From an uncultured Lachnospiraceae bacterium (GTDB lineage Bacteria; Bacillota; Clostridia; Lachnospirales; Lachnospiraceae): a stretch of 41,016 nucleotides of DNA. The notes beneath the pieces were generated by a model that was not told the origin of the DNA, did no database searches, and saw only the letters and a program-made list of their open reading frames with translations. Positions within the stretch are counted from its first letter, which is position 1. Every line of letters begins with the position of its first letter. Location of the stretch: positions 1 to 41,016 of the forward strand of contig CATJJD010000209.1 in the NCBI GenBank assembly GCA_949740385.1, written 5' to 3'. Both the position numbers and the translations under genes were made by a program. Below are positions 33,374-40,616 of the stretch, piece by piece.

Positions 33374-33402
33374 TTGAGAAAACGGGGGAAATATTTTATA
33401 AT
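33374..33402 (+). promoter_or_regulatory. promoter of the phloroglucinol-type operon
   Basis: TTGAGA (33374-33379), 17-nt spacer, TATAAT (33397-33402), 61 bp before ATG 33463. The remaining 345-bp gap holds only this, the dyad and AT-rich sequence. Confidence 0.7.
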
Positions 33403-33462
33403 AAATGCACAGGCGTCAGGGCGGTCTGGCGCAAATAAATGCAGAGAAGGAGAGAGAATATT

Positions 33463-33813
33463 ATGGTTAAGAGAACTTATGAGGAGCTGGAGCCGTATTT
33501 CCCGGCGGGACATTTCGGGGTAACCTGCAAGAGATACCACGGCAAGGACGAGACCGGGGCAAACAAGTTCTGGATCGGCGTATCCGAGTTTGAGCCGGAC
33601 GGCGGCGCTGACTGGGCATACGATGACAACCCGCTTGAGAAGGTTTACTATGTTCTCGAGGGCGAGATGACCGTTACGGACAAGGACGGCAACAAGTATG
33701 TGATTCATGCGAACGAGAGCATCAGCTTTCCGCCAAATGAGGGAAGAGGCCTTAAGAACGAGAGCGGCAAGCCGGCGAAAATGCTCGTAATTATCAACTA
33801 CCCGGAAGCGTAA
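33463..33813 (+). CDS. cupin-domain protein, first gene of the ring-degradation operon
   Basis: 116 residues; AAGGAGAGAGA precedes ATG 33463. A conserved beta-barrel pattern is present (NPLEKVYYVLEGEMTVTDKDGN, ANESISFPPNEGRGLKNESG), but the usual HxH metal ligands of the first cupin motif are replaced (DNPLEKVYYVLEG), so metal binding is doubtful. It could bind a pathway intermediate, isomerise a keto/enol form, or act as a regulator. It is followed after 36 bp by the SDR gene. Confidence 0.85.
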   Translation: MVKRTYEELEPYFPAGHFGVTCKRYHGKDETGANKFWIGVSEFEPDGGADWAYDDNPLEKVYYVLEGEMTVTDKDGNKYVIHANESISFPPNEGRGLKNESGKPAKMLVIINYPEA

Positions 33814-33849
33814 CAGTCTTACATACACCGACAGGAGGGAATGATCGAA

Positions 33850-34644
33850 ATGGTTAAGGTAGAAAAGAATTTTGTAAATAACATGTTCTCGGTTGAGGGT
33901 AAGGTTGCGCTCGTCACCGGAGCGACCGGCGCGCTGGGCTGCGTGCTGGCAAAGGCATACGGCTACGCGGGCGCAAAGGTATTTATGACCGGCCGCAACG
34001 AGGCGAAGCTTAAGGCTCTTGAGGACGAGTTTAAGGCTGAGGGCATCGACTGCGCATTCCACGTTGCAGACCCTGCACAGGAGGATCAGGTGGACGCTCT
34101 CGTGAAGGCGTGCGTGGCAAAGTACGGCGAGGTGAACATCCTTGCAGTGGCGCACGGCTACAACAAGCCGCAGAACATTCTTGAGCAGTCCGTGGCAGAC
34201 TGGCAGTACATAATGGACGCTGACTGCAAGAGCGTTTACATTGTCTGCAAGTATGTGGCGCAGCAGATGGTTGACCAGGGCAAGGGCGGCAAGATGGTAG
34301 TCGTTACTTCCCAGCGTTCCAAGAGAGGTATGGCAGGCTACACCGGATACTGTACATCCAAGGGCGGCGCGGACCTTATGGTTTCTTCCATGGCGTGCGA
34401 CCTCACCGCAAAGTACGGCATCAACGTGAACTCCATCTGCCCGACCGTATTCCGCTCCGAGCTGACCGAGTGGATGTACGATCCGGAGTCAGAGGTGTAC
34501 AAGAACTTCTTAAAGAGAGAGCCGATCGGACGTCTCGGCGAGCCGGATGATTTCGTGGGCTTTACACTGTTCCTCTCATCCGACGCCTCCAGATTCATGA
34601 CCGGCGGCAACTACGACTGCTCGGGAGGGTATTTAACCTGTTAA
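33850..34644 (+). CDS. short-chain dehydrogenase/reductase, probable phloroglucinol reductase
   Basis: 264 residues from ATG 33850 (ATG 33841, 2 nt after AGGAGG, is too close). Classical [11 protein letters not shown] (23-30) cofactor loop, catalytic Ser154, Tyr167 and Lys171 (YCTSK), and a C-terminal [11 protein letters not shown] substrate loop. An arginine in FMTGRNEAK after strand 2 fits NADPH preference. Phloroglucinol reductases known from anaerobic bacteria are SDRs that reduce phloroglucinol to dihydrophloroglucinol. The assignment rests on the downstream cyclase, BKACE and dehydrogenase genes, which match the rest of that pathway. Taken alone it could be any 3-oxo reductase. Confidence 0.8.
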   Translation: MVKVEKNFVNNMFSVEGKVALVTGATGALGCVLAKAYGYAGAKVFMTGRNEAKLKALEDEFKAEGIDCAFHVADPAQEDQVDALVKACVAKYGEVNILAVAHGYNKPQNILEQSVADWQYIMDADCKSVYIVCKYVAQQMVDQGKGGKMVVVTSQRSKRGMAGYTGYCTSKGGADLMVSSMACDLTAKYGINVNSICPTVFRSELTEWMYDPESEVYKNFLKREPIGRLGEPDDFVGFTLFLSSDASRFMTGGNYDCSGGYLTC

Positions 34645-34651
34645 CAGTCAT

Positions 34652-34740
34652 AGGGAGGGGCCCTCTGGGAGGAATCCCTATGACAGGTTCCGCTTAAAAG
34701 GGAGGGGCCCTCTGGGAGGAATCCCTGTGACAGGTTCCGC
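34652..34740 (+). repeat. two tandem 42-nt repeats with hairpin potential
   Basis: Copies at 34652-34693 and 34699-34740 differ at one base (A/G). Copy 1 is framed by a perfect 10-bp inverted repeat, GTCATAGGGA at 34647-34656 and TCCCTATGAC at 34679-34688, with an inner CCTC/GAGG stem. Copy 2 has lost the outer half of the stem (its left flank is TTAAA). It sits in the 130-bp gap between the SDR and cyclase genes. Confidence 0.85.
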
Positions 34741-34774
34741 AAATTTATTGATTAATTAATGGAGGAAAAATAAA

Positions 34775-35785
34775 ATGAGCAAAGTATGTATTGATCTGGC
34801 ACATCCGTTCAGCGCAGAGATCCCGCGCTGGCCTTATTTTGACAAGCCGCTGATTGACAGTGCACACTCTATGGCAAAGGGCGGCGTTCTGACTCAGAAA
34901 ATCACCTGCACCATGCACACCGGAACCCACTGCGACGCACCGCGCCACGTTATGGAGTACGAGTTCGACGGAAAGAGAGCGCGCTACACCCACGAGATGC
35001 CTGCGGACGCTTATTCCGGACAGGCGGTCGTTCTGAAAATCGACATTGAGCCGTGGGGACTGATCACAGACAAACACCTCGACGCAGCATGCGAGAAGTA
35101 CGGCATCAACCAGGCTGACCTGGAGGGCAAGATCGTTTGTCTGAATACCGGAATGCATCGTCTCTTTGACGATTCCAAGGCTTACTATCACTATGCTGCA
35201 GGTACCGGAGTGGATGCCGGCAAGTGGTTTGTGAAAAATAAAGTAAAATGCGTCGCTATGGACTCTCAGGCGCTGGATCATCCGCTTCACACCGCAATGG
35301 GCAACAACGGCATGACGCGCATGAACCTGCTGGGCGCTACCGGACATCCGATCACAGAGGAGTATAAGGATCTCTTCGGCGAGGAGGCATACGCAGAGTT
35401 CGATAAGGACGAGTACATCCGCATTCACGGCCAGGCAGCTTACGACGAGAAATTCGGCGAGCTCGAGGACATCGGCATCTGGGGCACATGGGAGCCTTGC
35501 CACAAGGAAATGCTCGGCCACGGCATCGTAGGCGTTGAGAACCTGGGCGGTGACCTTGACAAGATCAAGCCGGGAACCTGGTTCGATTTCCACTGCTATC
35601 CGCTGCGCTGGTACATGGGCGACGGCTCCATGGCACATCCGGTTGCCTATGTGGACGAGGAGAACATCGACACATCCGTTCCGGAGCGCACCTACAAGTA
35701 CTGCGGAACCGGTTACGGCGAGAAGGAAGGCAACGGCGACAGCTGCCTGGAGTACATGCAGAAGCTGTTTAAGCGCAACAAGTAA
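34775..35785 (+). CDS. cyclase-family metal hydrolase, probable dihydrophloroglucinol cyclohydrolase
   Basis: 336 residues; GGAGG before ATG 34775. The cyclase/kynurenine-formamidase family motif HTGTHCDAPRH (48-58) holds the metal ligands, and a later GTDH-like region with MDSQALDHPLH is present. Members hydrolyse amide or C-C bonds in rings through a metal-bound water. In the phloroglucinol route a member of this family opens dihydrophloroglucinol to 3-hydroxy-5-oxohexanoate. This protein is longer than most cyclase proteins (200-270), with an inserted stretch at about 200-250. Next gene 14 bp away. Confidence 0.82.
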   Translation: MSKVCIDLAHPFSAEIPRWPYFDKPLIDSAHSMAKGGVLTQKITCTMHTGTHCDAPRHVMEYEFDGKRARYTHEMPADAYSGQAVVLKIDIEPWGLITDKHLDAACEKYGINQADLEGKIVCLNTGMHRLFDDSKAYYHYAAGTGVDAGKWFVKNKVKCVAMDSQALDHPLHTAMGNNGMTRMNLLGATGHPITEEYKDLFGEEAYAEFDKDEYIRIHGQAAYDEKFGELEDIGIWGTWEPCHKEMLGHGIVGVENLGGDLDKIKPGTWFDFHCYPLRWYMGDGSMAHPVAYVDEENIDTSVPERTYKYCGTGYGEKEGNGDSCLEYMQKLFKRNK

Positions 35786-35799
35786 TCAGGAAAGAGTGG

Positions 35800-36642
35800 A
35801 TGGATATGGCAAAGACAATTATTACGGTAGCGACCACCGGAGCATGGCCGAAAAAGGAGAACAACCCGAACGTGCCGATGACTCCGCAGGAGATCGCCAA
35901 CGATGTTTATGACTGCTGGCAGGCGGGCGCTGCGGTGGCGCACCTGCACATGAGAGACGACGACGGCAACGGTACGATGTCCACTGACAAATTCCGCGAG
36001 ACAGTGACATTGCTGCGGGAGCAGCATCCGGACTGCGACGTTATTTTAAATCTGACAACCTCCGGCGATCTGAACGCGACGGACGAGACACGCCAGGCGC
36101 ACCTTAAGGAGCTTCGCCCGGAGATGGGAAGCTACGACTGCGGTTCGATGAACTGGCTGAATTCCTCGCTGTTTATCAACCATCCGAAGTTCCTGGAGGC
36201 GCTCGGAAAGAACATGCAGGAGTGGGGCGTAAAGCCGGAGATCGAGGCCTTCGACCCGGGTATGATTGCAAACGCCGCGTATTATCTGAAGAAGGGCGTT
36301 TTAAAAGCGCCGCTTCACTTCCAGTTCTGCATGGGCTGTGCCAACGGTATTCCGGGCAACATGAAGAATCTGGTATTTATGAAGGAGACGATGGAGTCTC
36401 TGTGCCCTGGCTCGACCTGGAGCTGCTTTGGCGTGGGACACAGCGCGATGGAGATGCTCTACGGCGCAGTTGCCCTCGGCGGACATATCCGTGTCGGCAT
36501 GGAAGACAACGTTATGTACGCGAAGGGGCAGCTTGCAGACAGCAACCGCCAGTTTGTGGAGCGGGCGGTGCGTGTGATCCGCGAGTACGGCAACGAGGTG
36601 GCGACACCGGCGGATGCGCGGGAAATTCTGGGGCTGAAATAA
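35800..36642 (+). CDS. BKACE-family beta-keto acid cleavage enzyme, probable triacetate acetoacetate-lyase
   Basis: 280 residues; alternative ATG at 35806. Signature HLHMRDDDG provides the zinc histidines of the DUF849/BKACE fold; GSMNW, EIEAFDPGM and FGVGHSAMEM are also family landmarks. BKACE enzymes condense a beta-keto acid with acetyl-CoA and split it to acetoacetate and a new CoA ester. Here 3,5-dioxohexanoate (triacetate) would give acetoacetate and acetoacetyl-CoA. It overlaps the zinc-ribbon gene by one base (TAATG). The assignment of substrate is from context. Confidence 0.88.
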   Translation: MDMAKTIITVATTGAWPKKENNPNVPMTPQEIANDVYDCWQAGAAVAHLHMRDDDGNGTMSTDKFRETVTLLREQHPDCDVILNLTTSGDLNATDETRQAHLKELRPEMGSYDCGSMNWLNSSLFINHPKFLEALGKNMQEWGVKPEIEAFDPGMIANAAYYLKKGVLKAPLHFQFCMGCANGIPGNMKNLVFMKETMESLCPGSTWSCFGVGHSAMEMLYGAVALGGHIRVGMEDNVMYAKGQLADSNRQFVERAVRVIREYGNEVATPADAREILGLK

Positions 36643-36833
36643 TGAGCTGGGGACCGTGTTTTATGTATTACCACTGCGAGGACTGCGGTAAGAAATTCAA
36701 ATACGCGGTGGATATGATACCGGTTTTCGGCGATCGGTTTGGCTTTTGTCCGGACTGCGGCAGAGAGGGCGCCTTCGAACAGGACGGCGCCCGCATTCCG
36801 AATGATGCAGAGTACGGGGAAGTCGAGGACTGA
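36642..36833 (+). CDS. small zinc-ribbon protein
   Basis: 63 residues, MSWGPCFMYYHCEDCGKKFK at the start. Two CxxC pairs (CEDC and CPDC) spaced by about 23 residues form a probable zinc ribbon, and an acidic tail follows. It starts on the stop codon of the BKACE gene and ends 30 bp before the dehydrogenase gene, so it is inside the pathway operon. It has no enzymatic motif; it may be a metal-handling, scaffold or regulatory partner. Not part of the pathway as I know it. Confidence 0.75.
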   Translation: MSWGPCFMYYHCEDCGKKFKYAVDMIPVFGDRFGFCPDCGREGAFEQDGARIPNDAEYGEVED

Positions 36834-36863
36834 GAGACAACGAAAGGATGTGTTGTGTAAGAA

Positions 36864-37793
36864 ATGAGCGAAATCAAAAATATCCTGATCTGCGGCGGCG
36901 GTATGATGGGAAAAAACATCGCGTATGTGATGGCGTCAAACCCGGCATATCAGGTGGCGGTATATGATCTGTACGAGACGGACGTGGAGGCTGGAATTCG
37001 CACCAACACGAAACAGCTTCTGGACAAAGGGGTGATTACGGAGGAGGAGCTTTCGGAGCGCCTGAGCCGTATTTCCTTTACCACAGATATTGACAGTGAG
37101 CTGATCTCAAACGCGGATCTCGTGATTGAGGCCGTTTTTGAGGATATGAATATCAAGCAGGAGACTTTTGCAAAGCTGGAGGCGCGCTGCCGCAAAGACA
37201 CGATCTTCTGCACCAACTCGTCGGTTATGAGCCCTTCTCAGATTTCCGAAAAGCTTGAACACCGTGAGCGGTTTGTCGGCACCCACTTCTGGAATCCGGG
37301 GCATCTGATTCCGCTGGTTGAGGTTGTTAAGTCCGACGCGTCCTCCGACGAGGTGGCAAATATCGTTATGGAAGTGCTCCGCTCCGCGGGCAAGAAGCCG
37401 GTGCTCTGCAAAAAGGATGTTCCGGGCTTTATCGCAAACCGCATGCAGCACGCGCTCTGGCGCGAGGCGATCTCCATTGTGGAGAACGGCATTGCGGATG
37501 CGGCGACCGTTGACGAGGCGGTTAAGTATTCCTTTGGTCTGCGCCTGCCGCAGCTTGCTCCGATGGAGAATGCGGATATGGTCGGCACGGATCTGACCTA
37601 CAACATTCACGACTATATTTTAAAGGATCTCGAGGACTCCCACGAGCCGTCCCCGCTTCTGACAAGGCTGAAGGAAGAGGGCAAAATCGGCTTTAAGACC
37701 GGCGAGGGCTTCCAGAAGTGGACGCCGGAGCAGGCTGCAAAGTCCAATGCGGATCTCAATGAGTATCTGATTCGGATGCTGTATGGAAAGTAA
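36864..37793 (+). CDS. 3-hydroxyacyl-CoA dehydrogenase-family enzyme, probable 3-hydroxy-5-oxohexanoate dehydrogenase
   Basis: 309 residues, the length of single-domain-pair HBD/PaaH dehydrogenases. NAD-binding ILICGGGMMGKNIAYVMA at the N-terminus, an aspartate ending strand 2 (VYDLYE), NSSVMSPSQI and the catalytic histidine in GTHFWNPGHLIPLVEVV (about 137-153). The second domain runs to the end (GFKTGEGFQKW). In a butyrate pathway it would act on 3-hydroxybutyryl-CoA. Placed behind the BKACE and cyclase genes it better fits oxidation of 3-hydroxy-5-oxohexanoate to the dioxo acid. Both uses are compatible with the fold. Terminator 18 bp after the stop. Confidence 0.88.
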   Translation: MSEIKNILICGGGMMGKNIAYVMASNPAYQVAVYDLYETDVEAGIRTNTKQLLDKGVITEEELSERLSRISFTTDIDSELISNADLVIEAVFEDMNIKQETFAKLEARCRKDTIFCTNSSVMSPSQISEKLEHRERFVGTHFWNPGHLIPLVEVVKSDASSDEVANIVMEVLRSAGKKPVLCKKDVPGFIANRMQHALWREAISIVENGIADAATVDEAVKYSFGLRLPQLAPMENADMVGTDLTYNIHDYILKDLEDSHEPSPLLTRLKEEGKIGFKTGEGFQKWTPEQAAKSNADLNEYLIRMLYGK

Positions 37794-37810
37794 ATAATTG
37801 AACGACAGGA

Positions 37811-37841
37811 GGGCGACAGCAAAAATGCTGTCGCCCTTTTT
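37811..37841 (+). terminator. terminator of the ring-degradation operon
   Basis: GGGCGACAGC (37811-37820) pairs with its complement at 37827-37836 around AAAAAT and runs into TTTTT. Confidence 0.85.
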
Positions 37842-37859
37842 GTCTGCCCGCAGACTGTT

Positions 37860-37967
37860 TCATAATTTATATAATACGATACCCTGTGAATTGTCAAAAA
37901 CCGGTTCACCCTGTAAGGCCATTTTTCGATATTCCCCGCTTATATTAACAGGTCTTTCAGCAATCAT
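37860..37967 (-). CDS. 35-residue small protein gene behind a consensus promoter
   Basis: The ORF starts at ATG 37967, GAGGGG lies 8 nt upstream and a perfect TTGACA-N17-TATAAT promoter is at 38001-38029, so the predicted 5' leader is about 27 nt. The product begins MIAERPVNISGEYRKMALQG and ends VLYKL. It is polar, without a membrane segment or signal peptide. I recognise no family. It lies convergent with the dehydrogenase gene and may also act antisense to its 3' end. It could be a peptide, a leader of a longer transcript or a relic. Confidence 0.55.
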   Translation of the reverse strand: MIAERPVNISGEYRKMALQGEPVFDNSQGIVLYKL

Positions 37968-38000
37968 CAGGAGTACCCCTCAACTCGTTTTATATAGAGT

Positions 38001-38029
38001 ATTATATTTTGCTTCTTCCCGGTTGTCAA
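38001..38029 (-). promoter_or_regulatory. perfect consensus promoter on the minus strand
   Basis: TTGACA (38024-38029), exactly 17 nt, TATAAT (38001-38006), both without mismatch. A second TTGACA at 37890-37895 with TATAT-type sequence beyond it is a weaker tandem promoter candidate. Confidence 0.75.
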
Positions 38030-38222
38030 TTATGGCTAAAAGGAAATTTTGGGTCCGTTTTTCTTTTATATGTTTCTTAATACAGCGGGAGCAGCTTTCA
38101 ATATGCGGCGGCCTGTAACGGAAATTACCCGGAATCCCGGGAGGTTAGAGGTAACCCTGTGTGCTTATAGTAATTTCGTGCAATTTATGAGAATTTGCTG
38201 GGAAACGGAGGCTGTTTTTGCC

Positions 38223-38251
38223 TTGTTATTTTTGCGGACCTGTGATAAGCT
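38223..38251 (+). promoter_or_regulatory. weak promoter candidate of the ThuA-like gene
   Basis: TTGTTA (38223-38228), 17-nt spacer, TAAGCT (38246-38251) with extended TGA before it. The rest of the gap 38030-38319 contains nothing recognisable. Confidence 0.35.
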
Positions 38252-38319
38252 GAAATTATCCGTCGAGGCGGAGGGGAATCGGACAGGCAAAGATGAATAA
38301 TTATGAGGAGGACAAAAGT

Positions 38320-39123
38320 ATGATTCATGTAACAATATGGAACGAGTACGTGCAGGAGTCCGGGCAGCTTCCCGAGGAGGTGCTGCAGTCGGATCACATT
38401 CCGGAGGAGCAGAAGGCAGGATTTCGAAATTTCGTGGAGGAGTCGTCCGGAAAGATTAAGGAAGTGTACCCGCTGGGCATTACGGGAACCATCGCGGATT
38501 ATCTGAAAAAGTGCGGGGATATGGAGATCACCCATGTGAACATGTTTATGCAGGAATGCGGTCTGCCGGATGAGGTGCTGGAGAAGACGGACGTGCTGAT
38601 CTGGTGGGCGCATGTGGCGCACGATATGGTGGATGATGCGCTGGTGGCGAAAATTAAGAACCGCATTTTGCGGGGCATGGGCTTTATCGCGCTCCACTCC
38701 GCACACCCGTGCAAAATCATGCAGGAGCTTCTGGGAACCTCCGGCAGCTTAAAGTGGCGCGAGGAGGATTTCGCCAGGGTGTGGAATATCAACCCGACGC
38801 ACCCGATCGCCCGGGGCATACCGGAGTATTTTGAGCTGGAGCCGGAGGAAATGTACGGGGAGCGGTTCGACATTCCGACGCCGGACGAGCTGATTTTCAT
38901 AAGCTGGTATCGCGGCGGAGAGGTGTTCCGCAGCGGCTGCACCTGGAACCGGGGCTACGGGAAAATCTTTTATTTCCAGCCGGGGCACGAGACGAACCCG
39001 TCCTACCACAATCCGCATGTGCTGCGGGTGATTGAGAACGCGGTGCGCTGGGCTGCGCCGACGATGTGGCTGGAGAGCCTGGACTGCCCGAATACACAGC
39101 CGCCGGAGAAGCCGGCGAAATAA
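38320..39123 (+). CDS. ThuA-like (trehalose-utilisation type) protein
   Basis: 267 residues from ATG 38320 (GAGGAGGA 7 nt upstream). The fold is the glutamine-amidotransferase-like ThuA domain: VTIWNEYVQES start, TDVLIWWAHVAHDMVDDAL, GFIALHSAHP and YGKIFYFQPGHETNPSYH, and a VLRVIENAVRWAAP end. Family members are linked to sugar metabolism, but their chemistry is mostly unknown; the nucleophile Cys of true amidotransferases is not evident at the expected place (ALHSAH). Single-gene unit. Confidence 0.88.
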   Translation: MIHVTIWNEYVQESGQLPEEVLQSDHIPEEQKAGFRNFVEESSGKIKEVYPLGITGTIADYLKKCGDMEITHVNMFMQECGLPDEVLEKTDVLIWWAHVAHDMVDDALVAKIKNRILRGMGFIALHSAHPCKIMQELLGTSGSLKWREEDFARVWNINPTHPIARGIPEYFELEPEEMYGERFDIPTPDELIFISWYRGGEVFRSGCTWNRGYGKIFYFQPGHETNPSYHNPHVLRVIENAVRWAAPTMWLESLDCPNTQPPEKPAK

Positions 39124-39218
39124 TCTTTTTTTGCAGACAGAGAACTAACCGGCCGCCATCGTGCGACCGGAAAAAATAAATGCAAAGGCTGACAGAAGCA
39201 GCCGGAAAGGAAGAAAAA

Positions 39219-40613
39219 ATGAACAGGCAATTAATCAGAAAAGTATGCGGGAGCCTGCTCTCGGCGGCGCTGGTTGTAAGTACCTGCGGCACCACGGTGG
39301 GCGCGCTGGAGACCGGCGCATGCAGCGAGGCGTCTTTAAAGGGGACAGCGCAGCCGGTGCCGTTAACCACGGAGGTATTTAAGGACGCAGGCGTTTTAAA
39401 GGCGGTGAAGCAATATGATGCGGACGGAGACGGGAGTTTAAGTGAAGCTGAAATAGCCAAAATCAGCTATTTGAGCGTTGGAGATCCGGTGGGGGATGTG
39501 TCAGGTATTGAGAAGCTGACGAGTCTGACACAGCTGTCCCTTTACAATTATACAGCTGAAACGCTGGAGCTTAAGACAGCCGTGAGCGACTTCTTTGTTT
39601 ATACAAGTGCGCCGTCCCTTCGCATCAAGGCGGCAGAAGCCGTGAATATTTCGGTTGGAAGCTATACGGACGGAGCAGGAAAGCAGAGCTCCTGCAGCAC
39701 GGTTGACGTGTCCGACTGCGGCAATTTAAAGAAACTGTACAGCACCGTTAAGGGACTTACCGCTCTGAAATTCCCGAAGGACGGCGGAAATCTGGAAACG
39801 CTTGGGATATCCGGCTCTGCGATGAAGACATTTACGGTTCCAAAGGCAGAACGGCTGACGATGCTGTCCGTTAATGGGAACGACAGTCTTACTTCTCTGA
39901 ACCTGAAGAATGCTAAAAATCTGACGAGTGTGTCTGTTACATCGAATAAAAAGCTCAAAGAGGTTGATTTAAGCAAAAATACAGAGCTGACAAGTCTGTG
40001 CTGCAGCTGGAATGCGGTTGAAAAATTAGACCTGAGCAAAAATAAAAAGCTGACGTTTCTGGATTGCCCGTACAACAAAATGTCCAGGCTGGACTGCTCG
40101 AAAAACACAAAGCTGACGGCGCTGAATTGCTACGATAACAAGCTGACCACCCTCAAGGTGGCGAAATCAAAGTCCGTAAACCAGGTGCTCTGTGAAAACA
40201 ATAAGCTTACGACGCTGGATCTGTCGAAAAACAGCGGGCTGAAGCGTGTGGACTGCTACGGAAACCCGCTGAAAAAACTGTATATCAAGAACAAAACAAA
40301 CGCACTTGGCAAAGTGAAGGTTACGCCAGAGATTGCATCCGTCAAATCCGAAAATCCGCTCGAGGTGACCGTGACACTGAAAAGCCAGAACAAAGACAAT
40401 AAATATCTGGTTAATCTGATCAATAAAGATAAGGTGTCTGTATTGAAGGGGCTTGAATTGGATGACAGCCATGTATCGCAAAAGGTCAGTGTTTACGGCG
40501 GGGCGAAGCTGACCGTACAGGTGGCTGGAGGCAAAAAATACAAAGACGTGCTGGTGTACGCAAATTCCGTCACCTACAAGAAAAAAGTGACGGTGAAGCA
40601 GACGGAATATTAG
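39219..40613 (+). CDS. secreted leucine-rich-repeat protein with EF-hand-like motif
   Basis: 464 residues from ATG 39219. A signal peptide (about 1-30, LLSAALVVSTCGTTVGA) is followed by an EF-hand/dockerin-like loop (DADGDGSLSEAE, 67-78) that would bind calcium. From about 180 to 370 there are repeats of about 21 residues of the LTxLDLSKNxxLxxLxCxxNxL type, i.e. a curved LRR surface. The C-terminal 100 residues form a beta-rich domain rich in valine. No LPXTG anchor or choline-binding repeat is seen, so it may be released or held non-covalently. Codon use is more AT-rich and lysine-rich than the upstream genes, hinting at different ancestry. It may bind host or plant glycoproteins; no ligand can be read. 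Confidence 0.88.
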   Translation: MNRQLIRKVCGSLLSAALVVSTCGTTVGALETGACSEASLKGTAQPVPLTTEVFKDAGVLKAVKQYDADGDGSLSEAEIAKISYLSVGDPVGDVSGIEKLTSLTQLSLYNYTAETLELKTAVSDFFVYTSAPSLRIKAAEAVNISVGSYTDGAGKQSSCSTVDVSDCGNLKKLYSTVKGLTALKFPKDGGNLETLGISGSAMKTFTVPKAERLTMLSVNGNDSLTSLNLKNAKNLTSVSVTSNKKLKEVDLSKNTELTSLCCSWNAVEKLDLSKNKKLTFLDCPYNKMSRLDCSKNTKLTALNCYDNKLTTLKVAKSKSVNQVLCENNKLTTLDLSKNSGLKRVDCYGNPLKKLYIKNKTNALGKVKVTPEIASVKSENPLEVTVTLKSQNKDNKYLVNLINKDKVSVLKGLELDDSHVSQKVSVYGGAKLTVQVAGGKKYKDVLVYANSVTYKKKVTVKQTEY

Positions 40614-40616
40614 TAC

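Noticed and set aside
34652-34740. CRISPR or insertion-sequence end
   Set aside because: Only two copies with a 5-nt gap, no cas genes and no transposase nearby; a simple tandem duplication fits.
36222-36641. Upstream part of the long frame containing the zinc-ribbon gene
   Set aside because: It overlaps the BKACE gene in another frame and has no start signal; only the part from ATG 36642 has protein features and a coupled start.
37798-38300. Plus-strand frames in the gap before the ThuA-like gene
   Set aside because: They start inside the operon terminator or lack ribosome sites and have no family features.
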